A stretch of DNA of 11,412 bases, taken from positions 1-11,412 of the forward strand of contig NZDM01000082.1 in the NCBI GenBank assembly GCA_002690085.1, given 5' to 3'. A program made the translations under genes and the position numbers. Below the pieces are notes generated by a model. It saw nothing but the letters and a program-made list of their open reading frames with translations. It was not told where the DNA came from and made no database searches. Position 1 is the first letter of the stretch. The number at the start of each line of letters is the position of its first letter. The stretch comes from Flavobacteriaceae bacterium. Lineage in GTDB: Bacteria; Bacteroidota; Bacteroidia; Flavobacteriales; Flavobacteriaceae. Shown here one piece after another: positions 1-8,068 of this stretch.

Positions 1-3000
1 CCTCTCACCGACTCTGAAGTTTTTGGATTCTCACAGGTAAATTCCGAACACTGTCGGCATAAAATATTCAATGGGACTTTTATAATTGATGGTGAGGAAC
101 AACCCACTTCCCTCTTCAAAATGATCAAAGAAACTTCCAAGCAAAGTCCTGACAATATCGTTTCGGCCTACAAAGACAATGTGGCTTTCATCAAAGGGCC
201 CATAGTAGAGCAATTTGCACCAAAAAGAGCGGATGTGCCAGATACATATACCACAAAAGATTTTGAGTCTGTCATATCGCTTAAAGCTGAAACTCACAAC
301 TTCCCTACAACTGTAGAGCCTTTTAACGGGGCTGCGACGGGATCTGGTGGAGAAATTCGAGACCGTCTTGCTGGAGGCAAAGGCTCTCTACCCCTTGCTG
401 GAACAGCCGTTTATATGACCTCTTATTCCCGTTTATTGAATAACCGTCCTTGGGAAAATGGATTTAAAGCGCGGCCATGGCTATACCAAACACCCATGGA
501 TATTTTAATTAAGGCTTCCAATGGTGCCTCCGATTTTGGAAATAAATTTGGGCAACCGCTTATTTGTGGTTCTGTACTCACTTTTGAACACACTGAAGAC
601 GCCGATCGTTTAGGCTTTGACAAGGTCATCATGCAGGCGGGTGGAATTGGTTATGGAAAAGCCGATCAAGCACTTAAAGACATTCCTAAAAAAGACGATC
701 AAATAGTGATTTTAGGGGGTGATAACTATAGAATTGGTATGGGTGGTGCGGCTGTTTCTTCAGCAGATACAGGCGAATTTTCCTCAGGTATTGAACTCAA
801 CGCTGTTCAACGCTCCAATCCAGAAATGCAAAAACGCGCTGCCAACGCGATTCGCGGAATGGTAGAAAGCGAGGAGAATTTTATTGTTTCTATTCACGAC
901 CACGGGGCTGGAGGGCACCTCAATTGCTTGTCGGAACTTGTTGAAGATACTGGAGGGCATATAAATATAGACGCTCTGCCTATTGGAGATCCCACACTTT
1001 CAGACAAGGAACTTGTCGGAAATGAATCCCAAGAACGCATGGGCCTGGTCATTGCTGAAAAACATCTTGAAACACTTCATAAAATTGCAGCACGAGAGCG
1101 CTCCCCTATTTACAATGTTGGGACCGTAACCAATGACCATCGTTTTGTATTTCAATCTGAAAAAAATGGCAATAAGCCTATGGATCTAAACCTAGAAGAT
1201 ATGTTTGGGAGTTCTCCAAAAACCATTTTAAAAGACCAGAAATTAGAAAAAAATTATAAGGCCATTTCATATGACCAAATGCAGCTCGAATCTTATCTTG
1301 AGCAATTGTTGAAATTAGAAGCTGTTGCTTGCAAAGATTGGCTTACCAATAAAGTGGATCGCTGTGTTGGTGGTAAAGTCGCCAAACAGCAGTGTGTAGG
1401 GCCTTTACAACTCCCGCTTAACAATGTAGGGGTCATGGCCTTGGATTACAAAAGTGAACATGGCGTAGCGACCAGCATAGGACATGCGCCCATTTCAGCA
1501 CTCATAGACCCCATTGCTGGCAGTAGAAATGCCATTACTGAAGCTTTAACCAATATCATATGGGCGCCGTTGGAAAACGGTCTTAAAAGCGTGTCTTTAT
1601 CAGCAAATTGGATGTGGCCCTGTAAAAACCCTGGGGAAGATGCCCGACTCTACGAAGCGGTTAAAGGTATTTCAGAATTTGCAATTGCATTAGGCATTAA
1701 TGTTCCAACCGGAAAAGATTCTCTTTCAATGAAGCAAAAATATCCTGAAGGTGATGTACTTTCACCAGGTACCGTTGTCATATCTGCGGCAGCCCATTGC
1801 AATGGAATTTCCAAAGTTGTAGAACCATTATTTAAAACCAACCAAGGCCCTGTATATTATATCAACATTTCTCAGGATAACTTCAAATTGGGAGGCAGTT
1901 CATTTGCACAGATACTTAACAGTATTGGACAGCAAACGCCCAAAATAAAAAGTGCTGAATACGTTAAAAGTGTTTTTAACACCCTGCAGCATTTGATTCA
2001 AAACAAACAAATTGTGGCTGGACATGACATTGCTTCTGGAGGATTGATTACAACTTTGTTAGAATTGTGTTTTTCAGACAATGGTATAGGCGCTGAAATT
2101 GATTTAACATCCCTTGGAGAGGCAGATACAGTCAAAGTCTTATTTTCTGAAAACTCTGGAATTGTTTTTCAAGCCAAAGATACTTCTGTTGAGACGATTT
2201 TTAAATCTAATGGAATTGATGCACTGCGCATTGGAAGCATTTCAGAAACTGGAACGCTAAAGCTAAAAAATCATCAAGCTGAATTTAATTTAAACATTGA
2301 AACCTATAGAGATTTTTGGTACGAAACTTCCTATCTATTAGATGCCAAACAAACCGCTAATGGACTTGCTAAAACCCGTTATAACAACTACAAAAAACAA
2401 ACTCTAAACTATCGCTTTCCTGTGAGTTTCAATGGGAAAATTCCTGAAGTTAATGACCACAAAGTAAAACCAAAAGCTGCTATTATTAGAGAAAAAGGCA
2501 GTAACTCGGAGCGAGAAATGGCCAACGCCATGCACTTGGCTGGATTTGAAGTGAGAGATGTACACATGACCGATTTAATTTCGGGACGTGAAACTTTAGA
2601 AGATATTCAATTTATAGGCGCTGTGGGCGGTTTTAGCAATAGTGATGTTTTAGGATCTGCAAAAGGTTGGGCCGGTGCCTTTAAATACAATGAAAAGGCA
2701 AAAAAAGCCCTGCAAAAATTCTTTAATCGAAAAGATACGCTCTCTGTTGGAATCTGTAACGGATGTCAACTTTGGATGGAACTAGACCTCATCAACCCCG
2801 AGCACGAAAAGCATGGTAAAATGACCTACAACAACTCTCAAAAACACGAAAGTGCTTTCACATCTGTCATGATACAAAAAAATAATTCTGTTATGTTAGG
2901 AACCCTTGAAGGCGCAACCCTTGGAGTTTGGATTTCACACGGAGAAGGAAAATTTGCATTGCCCTATGAAGAATCAAAGTATAATATTGTAGGAAAATAT

Positions 3001-3237
3001 GCATACCATGACTATCCACACAATCCCAATGGCTCGGATTACAACACCGCAATGATGTGTGATTCAACAGGTAGACACTTAGTGACCATGCCCCATATTG
3101 AACGCTCTATTTTCCCTTGGAATTGGGCTTATTATCCTTCAGAAAGAAACGATGCGGCATCCCCATGGTTAGAAGCTTTTCAAAATGCTTTTCACTGGAT
3201 TAATAAATACAACACAAAAAAAATCTTAGATTTTTAA
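1..3237 (+). CDS. purL: Phosphoribosylformylglycinamidine synthase PurL (large single-chain form), 5'-truncated by the window edge
   Basis: The product makes FGAM from FGAR, glutamine and ATP, the fourth step of de novo purine synthesis, in the cytoplasm. The frame is open from base 1, so 1078 residues are visible; large PurL proteins run to about 1200-1300, so the N-terminal region is missing. The family signature SEHCRHK is encoded at 43-63, upstream of the first ATG at 121, which shows that ATG is internal. Further synthase signatures follow: ETHNFP, then GAATGSGGEIRD, later IHDHGAGG, PTGKDSLSMK and HDIASGGL. A class I glutaminase domain occupies about visible residues 824-1078, with nucleophile Cys919 in GICNGCQ and the His1032/Glu1034 pair in PHIERS; the triad is intact. 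Fusion of synthase and glutaminase in one chain is the large PurL type, unlike the split PurS/PurQ/PurL of Bacillus. No frameshift is seen. It has no evident functional link to the downstream fatty-acid genes. Confidence 0.97.
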   Translation, partial: PLTDSEVFGFSQVNSEHCRHKIFNGTFIIDGEEQPTSLFKMIKETSKQSPDNIVSAYKDNVAFIKGPIVEQFAPKRADVPDTYTTKDFESVISLKAETHNFPTTVEPFNGAATGSGGEIRDRLAGGKGSLPLAGTAVYMTSYSRLLNNRPWENGFKARPWLYQTPMDILIKASNGASDFGNKFGQPLICGSVLTFEHTEDADRLGFDKVIMQAGGIGYGKADQALKDIPKKDDQIVILGGDNYRIGMGGAAVSSADTGEFSSGIELNAVQRSNPEMQKRAANAIRGMVESEENFIVSIHDHGAGGHLNCLSELVEDTGGHINIDALPIGDPTLSDKELVGNESQERMGLVIAEKHLETLHKIAARERSPIYNVGTVTNDHRFVFQSEKNGNKPMDLNLEDMFGSSPKTILKDQKLEKNYKAISYDQMQLESYLEQLLKLEAVACKDWLTNKVDRCVGGKVAKQQCVGPLQLPLNNVGVMALDYKSEHGVATSIGHAPISALIDPIAGSRNAITEALTNIIWAPLENGLKSVSLSANWMWPCKNPGEDARLYEAVKGISEFAIALGINVPTGKDSLSMKQKYPEGDVLSPGTVVISAAAHCNGISKVVEPLFKTNQGPVYYINISQDNFKLGGSSFAQILNSIGQQTPKIKSAEYVKSVFNTLQHLIQNKQIVAGHDIASGGLITTLLELCFSDNGIGAEIDLTSLGEADTVKVLFSENSGIVFQAKDTSVETIFKSNGIDALRIGSISETGTLKLKNHQAEFNLNIETYRDFWYETSYLLDAKQTANGLAKTRYNNYKKQTLNYRFPVSFNGKIPEVNDHKVKPKAAIIREKGSNSEREMANAMHLAGFEVRDVHMTDLISGRETLEDIQFIGAVGGFSNSDVLGSAKGWAGAFKYNEKAKKALQKFFNRKDTLSVGICNGCQLWMELDLINPEHEKHGKMTYNNSQKHESAFTSVMIQKNNSVMLGTLEGATLGVWISHGEGKFALPYEESKYNIVGKYAYHDYPHNPNGSDYNTAMMCDSTGRHLVTMPHIERSIFPWNWAYYPSERNDAASPWLEAFQNAFHWINKYNTKKILDF

Positions 3238-3275
3238 ACATTACTTTACAAGAATCATAATTTTTTGGATCTTAT

Positions 3276-3304
3276 TTGTTAAGTTTTCAAAAATCCCTAT
3301 TTTG
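3276..3304 (+). promoter_or_regulatory. Candidate promoter of the acyl-CoA ligase gene
   Basis: A TTG at 3276-3278 and TATTTTG at 3298-3304 are separated by 19 bases, which is close to the Bacteroidota -33 (TTG) and -7 (TAnnTTTG) arrangement. The -7 element is one base short of the consensus, having a single base between TA and TTTG. It sits 22 bases before the ligase ATG. The palindromes found before the MarR gene are absent here. The call is tentative because A/T-rich spacers easily yield such matches. Confidence 0.35.
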
Positions 3305-3326
3305 CAGAGTAACTAAAGCTTAAAAA

Positions 3327-5096
3327 ATGTTGGACATAAAACGGCTATTTGATTTTCCTTACCACCAATTAGACGCACACAATCTGGAGGTTGCTTTGGT
3401 CAGTAAAAAAAATGGAGAATGGGTCAACACCTCTACCAAAGAGTACCTTGACAAAGCCAACGCCCTTAGCCGTGCCTTACTAAAATTAGGGGTTCAAAAA
3501 AATGATAAAATTGCAGTCATATCTTCAACAAACCGAACAGAGTGGTGCATTGTTGATATTGGAATTTTACAAGTAGGCGCACAAAATATTCCCATATATC
3601 CAACCATTTCATCAGATGATTACGAATATGTTTTAAACCACAGCCAAGCCACTTATTGCTTTGTATCCGATCAAGACGTACTAGATAAGGTTTTAAAAGT
3701 CAAGGCCAACACAGAACTAAAAGATGTTTATAGTTTTGATCAATTAAAAGACTGTAAAAACTACAGCTTACTTTTAGAAATGGGTCAAGATACCTCAACT
3801 CAAAATGAGGTGGAAGCCCGTAAAAAAGAGGTTAAAGAAACCGACCTAGCCACCATTATATATACTTCTGGAACTACTGGAAAACCAAAAGGAGTCATGC
3901 TATCTCACAGCAATATTGTACAAAACGTTTTGGCTAGTATACCAAGACTCCCTCTCATCGAAGGCTCATCACGTGTCTTGAGCTTTTTGCCGCTTTGCCA
4001 TATTTTTGAACGGGTGCTGATTTATATTTACCAACATGCTGGCGTGACGGTCTATTTTGCCGAAAGTTTAGAGACTATAGGTACCAATGCACAAGAGATA
4101 AAACCAAATTTCATGAGCGTGGTTCCCAGACTACTTGAAAAAGTATTTAATAAGATTTACGCCAAAGGATCAGAACTTAAAGGAATTAAGAAAAATTTAT
4201 TCTTTTGGGCCGTTGCACTTGGAGAGCGCTACGAACCTTATGGTGTCAATGGATGGTGGTATGAATTCCAGCTTAAAATTGCTCGAAAACTTATTTTTAG
4301 TAAATGGAAAGCTGCGCTTGGTGGAGAATTACAAACCATGGTTTCTGGAAGTGCTGCTTTACATCCACGTCTTTCTAGAATATTCTGTGCTTCTGGCATG
4401 ATGGTTATGGAAGGCTATGGCTTGACAGAAACTTCACCAGTTGTGACAGTGGGGATGTTGGCCAATAAATTTTTTAAAATTGGTTCGGTTGGAAAGCCCA
4501 TTTCTAACGTAGAGGTAAAAATTGCTGAAGACGGTGAGGTGCTTGTCAAGGGACCAAATGTCATGATGGGCTATTACAAAGATCCCGAACGTACTGCAGC
4601 CGTAATGACTGGCGATTACTTTCATACAGGAGACAAAGGAGAGATTGATACTAACGGATTTTTAAAAATTACGGGGCGTAAAAAAGAAATGTTCAAAACT
4701 TCGGGAGGTAAATACATCATCCCAACCCTTATTGAAAATGCGCTCAAAGAATCAAATTTTATAGAACAAGTGATGGTTATTGGAGAAAATCAAAAAATGC
4801 CTGCGGCATTGATTCAACTTAACTTTGAATTTGTCGCCGAATGGATCTCTAGAAAAGGTTTCAATATCGATAAAACAAACCACTCAATGATTGCTTCTAG
4901 AGAAGTTCAAGAGCGTATTCAGCAAGAAGTTGATGCTTGCAACCTTAGGTTTGGGAAGTGGGAACAAATTAAAAAATTTGAATTGACCCCAGATGCTTGG
5001 TCGATAGATGCTGGACATCTAACCCCTACTATGAAAATGAAACGCAGTGTCATTCTTAAAATCTATAGTTCCTTGGTAGAAAACATCTACAACTAA
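3327..5096 (+). CDS. Long-chain fatty-acid--CoA ligase (AMP-binding, FAA1/FadD15-like)
   Basis: The product activates free fatty acids with ATP and CoA to acyl-CoA, via an acyl-adenylate, and so feeds beta-oxidation or lipid synthesis; it probably acts at the inner face of the membrane. The 589-residue protein carries the adenylate-forming motifs in order: phosphate-binding loop YTSGTTGKPKG at about 179-189, GYGLTETS at 363-370, TGD with the ribose-binding Asp436, and the hinge motif GRKKE starting at 450. The C-terminal TPTMKMKR supplies the lysine (570 or 572) expected for the adenylation step. Length and motif spelling fit the bacterial long-chain synthetase group (COG1022) better than E. 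coli FadD itself, so no symbol is given. No signal peptide or clear membrane segment is seen. It starts at the ATG preceded by an A-rich stretch, 89 bases after purL, and is 129 bases from the MarR operon, so it is probably a separate transcription unit. Chain-length preference cannot be read from the sequence. Confidence 0.93.
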   Translation: MLDIKRLFDFPYHQLDAHNLEVALVSKKNGEWVNTSTKEYLDKANALSRALLKLGVQKNDKIAVISSTNRTEWCIVDIGILQVGAQNIPIYPTISSDDYEYVLNHSQATYCFVSDQDVLDKVLKVKANTELKDVYSFDQLKDCKNYSLLLEMGQDTSTQNEVEARKKEVKETDLATIIYTSGTTGKPKGVMLSHSNIVQNVLASIPRLPLIEGSSRVLSFLPLCHIFERVLIYIYQHAGVTVYFAESLETIGTNAQEIKPNFMSVVPRLLEKVFNKIYAKGSELKGIKKNLFFWAVALGERYEPYGVNGWWYEFQLKIARKLIFSKWKAALGGELQTMVSGSAALHPRLSRIFCASGMMVMEGYGLTETSPVVTVGMLANKFFKIGSVGKPISNVEVKIAEDGEVLVKGPNVMMGYYKDPERTAAVMTGDYFHTGDKGEIDTNGFLKITGRKKEMFKTSGGKYIIPTLIENALKESNFIEQVMVIGENQKMPAALIQLNFEFVAEWISRKGFNIDKTNHSMIASREVQERIQQEVDACNLRFGKWEQIKKFELTPDAWSIDAGHLTPTMKMKRSVILKIYSSLVENIYN

Positions 5097-5147
5097 CCCC
5101 CTTTTTCAACTTTAGTCTTAGTTAATTCTCTTTTATTTTCTTATATA

Positions 5148-5164
5148 TACTATGCTTGCATAAT
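5148..5164 (+). promoter_or_regulatory. Upstream palindromic operator candidate (copy 1)
   Basis: The sequence TACTATGCTTGCATAAT has a perfect inverted core, TATGC (5151-5155) and GCATA (5158-5162), around two bases. Fifteen of its 17 bases recur at 5177-5193, with only the two central bases different. The size and dyad symmetry suit a dimeric winged-helix regulator, and the MarR gene begins 61 bases downstream. Binding by that regulator is inference. Confidence 0.65.
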
Positions 5165-5176
5165 TTTTTTATAATT

Positions 5177-5193
5177 TACTATGCACGCATAAT
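5177..5193 (+). promoter_or_regulatory. Downstream palindromic operator candidate (copy 2), over the -33 region
   Basis: The sequence TACTATGCACGCATAAT has the same TATGC (5180-5184) and GCATA (5187-5191) arms as copy 1. The centres of the two copies are 29 bases apart, about 2.8 helical turns. This copy ends 9 bases before the TATATTTG -7 element, so a bound protein would cover the -33 contact region. That position favours repression. Confidence 0.68.
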
Positions 5194-5202
5194 AAAATTT
5201 TA

Positions 5203-5210
5203 TATATTTG
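5203..5210 (+). promoter_or_regulatory. -7 promoter element of the MarR/beta-oxidation operon
   Basis: TATATTTG is an exact match to the Bacteroidota TAnnTTTG -7 consensus, in the only sizeable gap before the operon. No TTG lies at the expected -33 distance; that region is taken by operator copy 2. Transcription should begin a few bases downstream, leaving a leader of only about 10 bases before the ATG at 5226. Confidence 0.55.
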
Positions 5211-5225
5211 AGCAACCAATTAGAT

Positions 5226-5657
5226 ATGAAAGAAAAAACAATAGATTACGTCTTGCGAACAACCTGGCTTGCCGTACAAAAAATGTACAATGAAGAAGCC
5301 TCTAAATTTGAAGCAACCATGGCCACAGCTTTTACATTGTTAAGCATAGATCCAAAAAAAGGGACCCCCTCTACTTCCTTAGGTCCAAAAATGGGCATGG
5401 AATCAACAAGTCTTTCAAGAATTTTAAAAACATTAGAGTCAAAGCGTTTAATAAAGCGAAGCCCAAATCCAGAAGATGGACGTGGTGTTCTTATCAATTT
5501 GACGACCCTGGGATTGGAAAAAAGAGAAGACTCAAGACAACGTGTTTTTATGTTCAACAACAAAATAAAAACAGAAATTGGCCCTGAGAAATTGAATCAT
5601 TTTTTTGATGTTTCAGAGACAATTTTACAACTTATTCATGAAAAAAAAATATTTTAA
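5226..5657 (+). CDS. MarR-family transcriptional regulator, likely controller of the beta-oxidation operon
   Basis: This is a 143-residue protein with the MarR layout: an N-terminal helix, then a winged helix-turn-helix. The likely recognition helix is at about residues 57-72 (MGMESTSLSRILKTLESK), followed by a wing with the family-typical EDGRGVLINLT at about 83-93. A C-terminal dimerisation helix follows. An in-frame TTG at 5208 would add six residues, but it overlaps the predicted -7 element, so the ATG at 5226 is preferred. The gene is 14 bases from the dehydrogenase/hydratase gene, so the two are very probably co-transcribed. Two matching palindromes lie just upstream, which suggests autoregulation and control of the whole operon. 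Other MarR proteins sense acyl or aryl thioesters (FabT with acyl-ACP; CouR and FerC with aryl-CoA), so acyl-CoA is a plausible ligand here. That ligand is inference from context; nothing in the sequence proves it. Confidence 0.9.
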   Translation: MKEKTIDYVLRTTWLAVQKMYNEEASKFEATMATAFTLLSIDPKKGTPSTSLGPKMGMESTSLSRILKTLESKRLIKRSPNPEDGRGVLINLTTLGLEKREDSRQRVFMFNNKIKTEIGPEKLNHFFDVSETILQLIHEKKIF

Positions 5658-5671
5658 AGCTCTAACAATCT

Positions 5672-8065
5672 ATGAAAAAAAGAAGAATTAATAAGATTGC
5701 AATCATCGGGTCTGGAATTATGGGAAGTGGGATCGCTTGTCATTTTGCAAACATCGGCGTGGAAGTTTTTTTATTAGACATTGTACCCAAAACACTCAAT
5801 GACAAAGAAAAAGCACAAGGATTGAGCCTTCAAGATAAAGTCGTGAGAAACCGAATTGTAAATACGGCTTTAAAAAATGCCCTTAAGTCAAAACCAAATC
5901 CGATCTATAGTCCAAAATTTACCCAACGTATCATTACCGGTAATTTAGAGGATGATATTTCTAAAGTAAAAGATGTGGACTGGATCATGGAAGTTGTAGT
6001 GGAACGCTTGGATGTCAAAAAACAAGTCTTTGAAGCCTTAGAAAAATACCGCAGTCCAGGAACCCTTATTACCTCCAATACATCTGGGATTCCGATCAAA
6101 TTTATGAGTGAAGGACGCAGTGAAGACTTTCAAAAGCATTTTTGCGGAACCCACTTCTTTAATCCAGCGCGCTATTTAAAACTTTTTGAAATCATTCCAG
6201 GTCCAAAAACAGACCTTGAAGTGCTCGAATTTTTAAATGCTTATGGCGAACAATTTTTAGGTAAAACTTCTGTGGTTGCAAAAGATACTCCCGCTTTTAT
6301 TGGAAACCGCATTGGGATCTTTGGAATTCAAAGTTTATTTCACCAAGTGAAAGCATTGGGCCTTACTGTAGAAGAAATTGACAAACTTACAGGTCCTGTG
6401 ATTGGACGTCCAAAATCCGCCACCTTTAGAACCGTAGATGTAGTAGGTTTAGACACCTTAGTCCATGTCGCCAATGGTATTTATGAAAATTGCCCAAAAG
6501 ACGAAGCACACGATTTATTCAAGTTGCCGGACTTCATTACTCAAATGATGGAAAATAAGTGGTTGGGTAGTAAATCCGGACAAGGCTTTTATAAAAAAGA
6601 AGGGAAAATAATTCGTGTTTTAGACCTAAACACGCTGGAGTACAGAGATAAAAAACGATCGAAGTTTGCAACGCTTGAACTGACAAAATCAATTGACAAT
6701 GTGATCGATCGCTTTAAAGTATTGGTGGATGGTAAAGACAAGGCTGGAGAATTCTACCGCAAAAATTTTGCCGCGATGTTTGCTTATGTTTCGAATAGAA
6801 TTCCTGAAATTTCAGAAGAACTTTTTAAAATTGACGATGCGATGAAAGCCGGTTTTGGTTGGGAACACGGTCCTTTCCAAATTTGGGATGCTGTTGGTTT
6901 AGAAAAAGGATTGGCGCTCATTAAAGCGGAAGGATTAACCGCTGCGCAATGGGTTTTTGATATGGTTGCTTCAGGAAATAACAGCTTTTATACTATTGAA
7001 AATGGCGCCACATTCGCATTCGATATTTCAACAAAAAAACAACTAAAAATTCCAGGGCAAGAAGCCTTTATTATTTTAGATAACATTCGTAAATCAAATC
7101 AAGTCTTTAAAAATGCAGGTGTGGTTATTGAAGATTTAGGAGATGGCATCCTCAATTGTGAATTCCGCTCCAAAATGAATACGATTGGTGGAGATGTTTT
7201 GTCAGGACTCAACAAAGCGGTGGATTTGGCAGAGCAAAATTTTGACGGATTGGTTATTGGAAACCAAGGGGCTAACTTTTCAGTAGGCGCTAATATTGGT
7301 ATGATTTTTATGATGGCGGTAGAACAAGAATACGATGAACTCAATGCTGCTATTAAATATTTTCAGGACACCATGATGCGCATGCGCTACTCCTCTATCC
7401 CTACCATTGCGGCGCCACACGGTATGACTTTAGGAGGCGGTTGTGAATTATCACTACACGCAGACAAAGTGGTGGCCGCTGCAGAAACTTATATCGGTTT
7501 GGTTGAATTTGGTGTCGGATTGATTCCCGGCGGAGGCGGTTCTAAAGAAATGGCCATGCGAGCTTCAGACTCCTTTCGTAAAAATGATGTTGAACTCAAT
7601 ATTCTCCAAGAATATTTCTTGACCATTGGAATGGCAAAAGTAGCCACTTCTGCATATGAAGCTTTTGACCTGGGAATTCTCAAACACGGAAAAGACAGCG
7701 TCATTGTCAATAAAGACCGTCAAATTGCTACAGCAAAAGCCCATGCAAAATTAATGGCAGCGCAAGGCTATAGCCAACCGGTAAAACGAAAAGACATCAA
7801 AGTATTAGGAAAACAGGCACTTGGGATGTTCCTTGTTGGAACCGATACCATGCAAGCCAGTAATTACATAAGCGAACACGATCAAAAAATTGCGAATAAA
7901 CTAGCCTATGTTATGGCTGGTGGGGATTTATCGGAGCCCAGCCTTGTCACAGAGCAATATTTATTAGATATTGAACGAGAAGCGTTTTTAAGTTTATGCA
8001 CGGAACGCAAAACATTAGAACGCATCCAACACATGTTAAAAACGGGGAAACCACTTAGAAATTAA
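5672..8065 (+). CDS. fadN: Bifunctional 3-hydroxyacyl-CoA dehydrogenase / enoyl-CoA hydratase, FadN type
   Basis: The product hydrates trans-2-enoyl-CoA and oxidises the resulting 3-hydroxyacyl-CoA with NAD+, the two middle steps of beta-oxidation. The 797-residue chain has the dehydrogenase first: a Rossmann motif GSGIMGSG at 13-20, catalytic His161 in THFFNP paired with Glu173 twelve residues on, and Asn212 in IGNR. A first C-terminal dehydrogenase domain spans about 204-308 and a second such repeat about 361-410. The crotonase-fold hydratase follows at about 490-690. Its oxyanion-hole segments are NFSVGANIG and TLGGGCEL, and both acid/base glutamates, Glu592 and Glu612, are present at the canonical 20-residue spacing, so both activities look intact. 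The order is the reverse of E. coli FadB (hydratase first) and matches Bacillus FadN in order and length. The start is the ATG 14 bases after the MarR gene; the thiolase ATG follows the stop by three bases. Confidence 0.93.
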   Translation: MKKRRINKIAIIGSGIMGSGIACHFANIGVEVFLLDIVPKTLNDKEKAQGLSLQDKVVRNRIVNTALKNALKSKPNPIYSPKFTQRIITGNLEDDISKVKDVDWIMEVVVERLDVKKQVFEALEKYRSPGTLITSNTSGIPIKFMSEGRSEDFQKHFCGTHFFNPARYLKLFEIIPGPKTDLEVLEFLNAYGEQFLGKTSVVAKDTPAFIGNRIGIFGIQSLFHQVKALGLTVEEIDKLTGPVIGRPKSATFRTVDVVGLDTLVHVANGIYENCPKDEAHDLFKLPDFITQMMENKWLGSKSGQGFYKKEGKIIRVLDLNTLEYRDKKRSKFATLELTKSIDNVIDRFKVLVDGKDKAGEFYRKNFAAMFAYVSNRIPEISEELFKIDDAMKAGFGWEHGPFQIWDAVGLEKGLALIKAEGLTAAQWVFDMVASGNNSFYTIENGATFAFDISTKKQLKIPGQEAFIILDNIRKSNQVFKNAGVVIEDLGDGILNCEFRSKMNTIGGDVLSGLNKAVDLAEQNFDGLVIGNQGANFSVGANIGMIFMMAVEQEYDELNAAIKYFQDTMMRMRYSSIPTIAAPHGMTLGGGCELSLHADKVVAAAETYIGLVEFGVGLIPGGGGSKEMAMRASDSFRKNDVELNILQEYFLTIGMAKVATSAYEAFDLGILKHGKDSVIVNKDRQIATAKAHAKLMAAQGYSQPVKRKDIKVLGKQALGMFLVGTDTMQASNYISEHDQKIANKLAYVMAGGDLSEPSLVTEQYLLDIEREAFLSLCTERKTLERIQHMLKTGKPLRN

Positions 8066-8068
8066 AAA

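Noticed and set aside
121..3237. purL starting at ATG 121
   Set aside because: The frame is open back to base 1 and encodes the conserved SEHCRHK motif upstream, so this ATG is internal to a longer gene.
5076..5106. Hairpin GTAGA/TCTAC near the ligase stop followed by T5, as a terminator
   Set aside because: The stem is five A/T-rich pairs, lies inside the coding end, and the T-run begins 11 bases after it, so it does not fit an intrinsic terminator.
5246..5563. Antisense 105-residue frame within the MarR gene
   Set aside because: The + strand frame is a clear MarR protein; the opposite frame has no family motif.
5208..5657. MarR gene starting at TTG 5208
   Set aside because: The TTG is the end of a perfect -7 element, and an ATG six codons later gives a standard MarR N-terminus.
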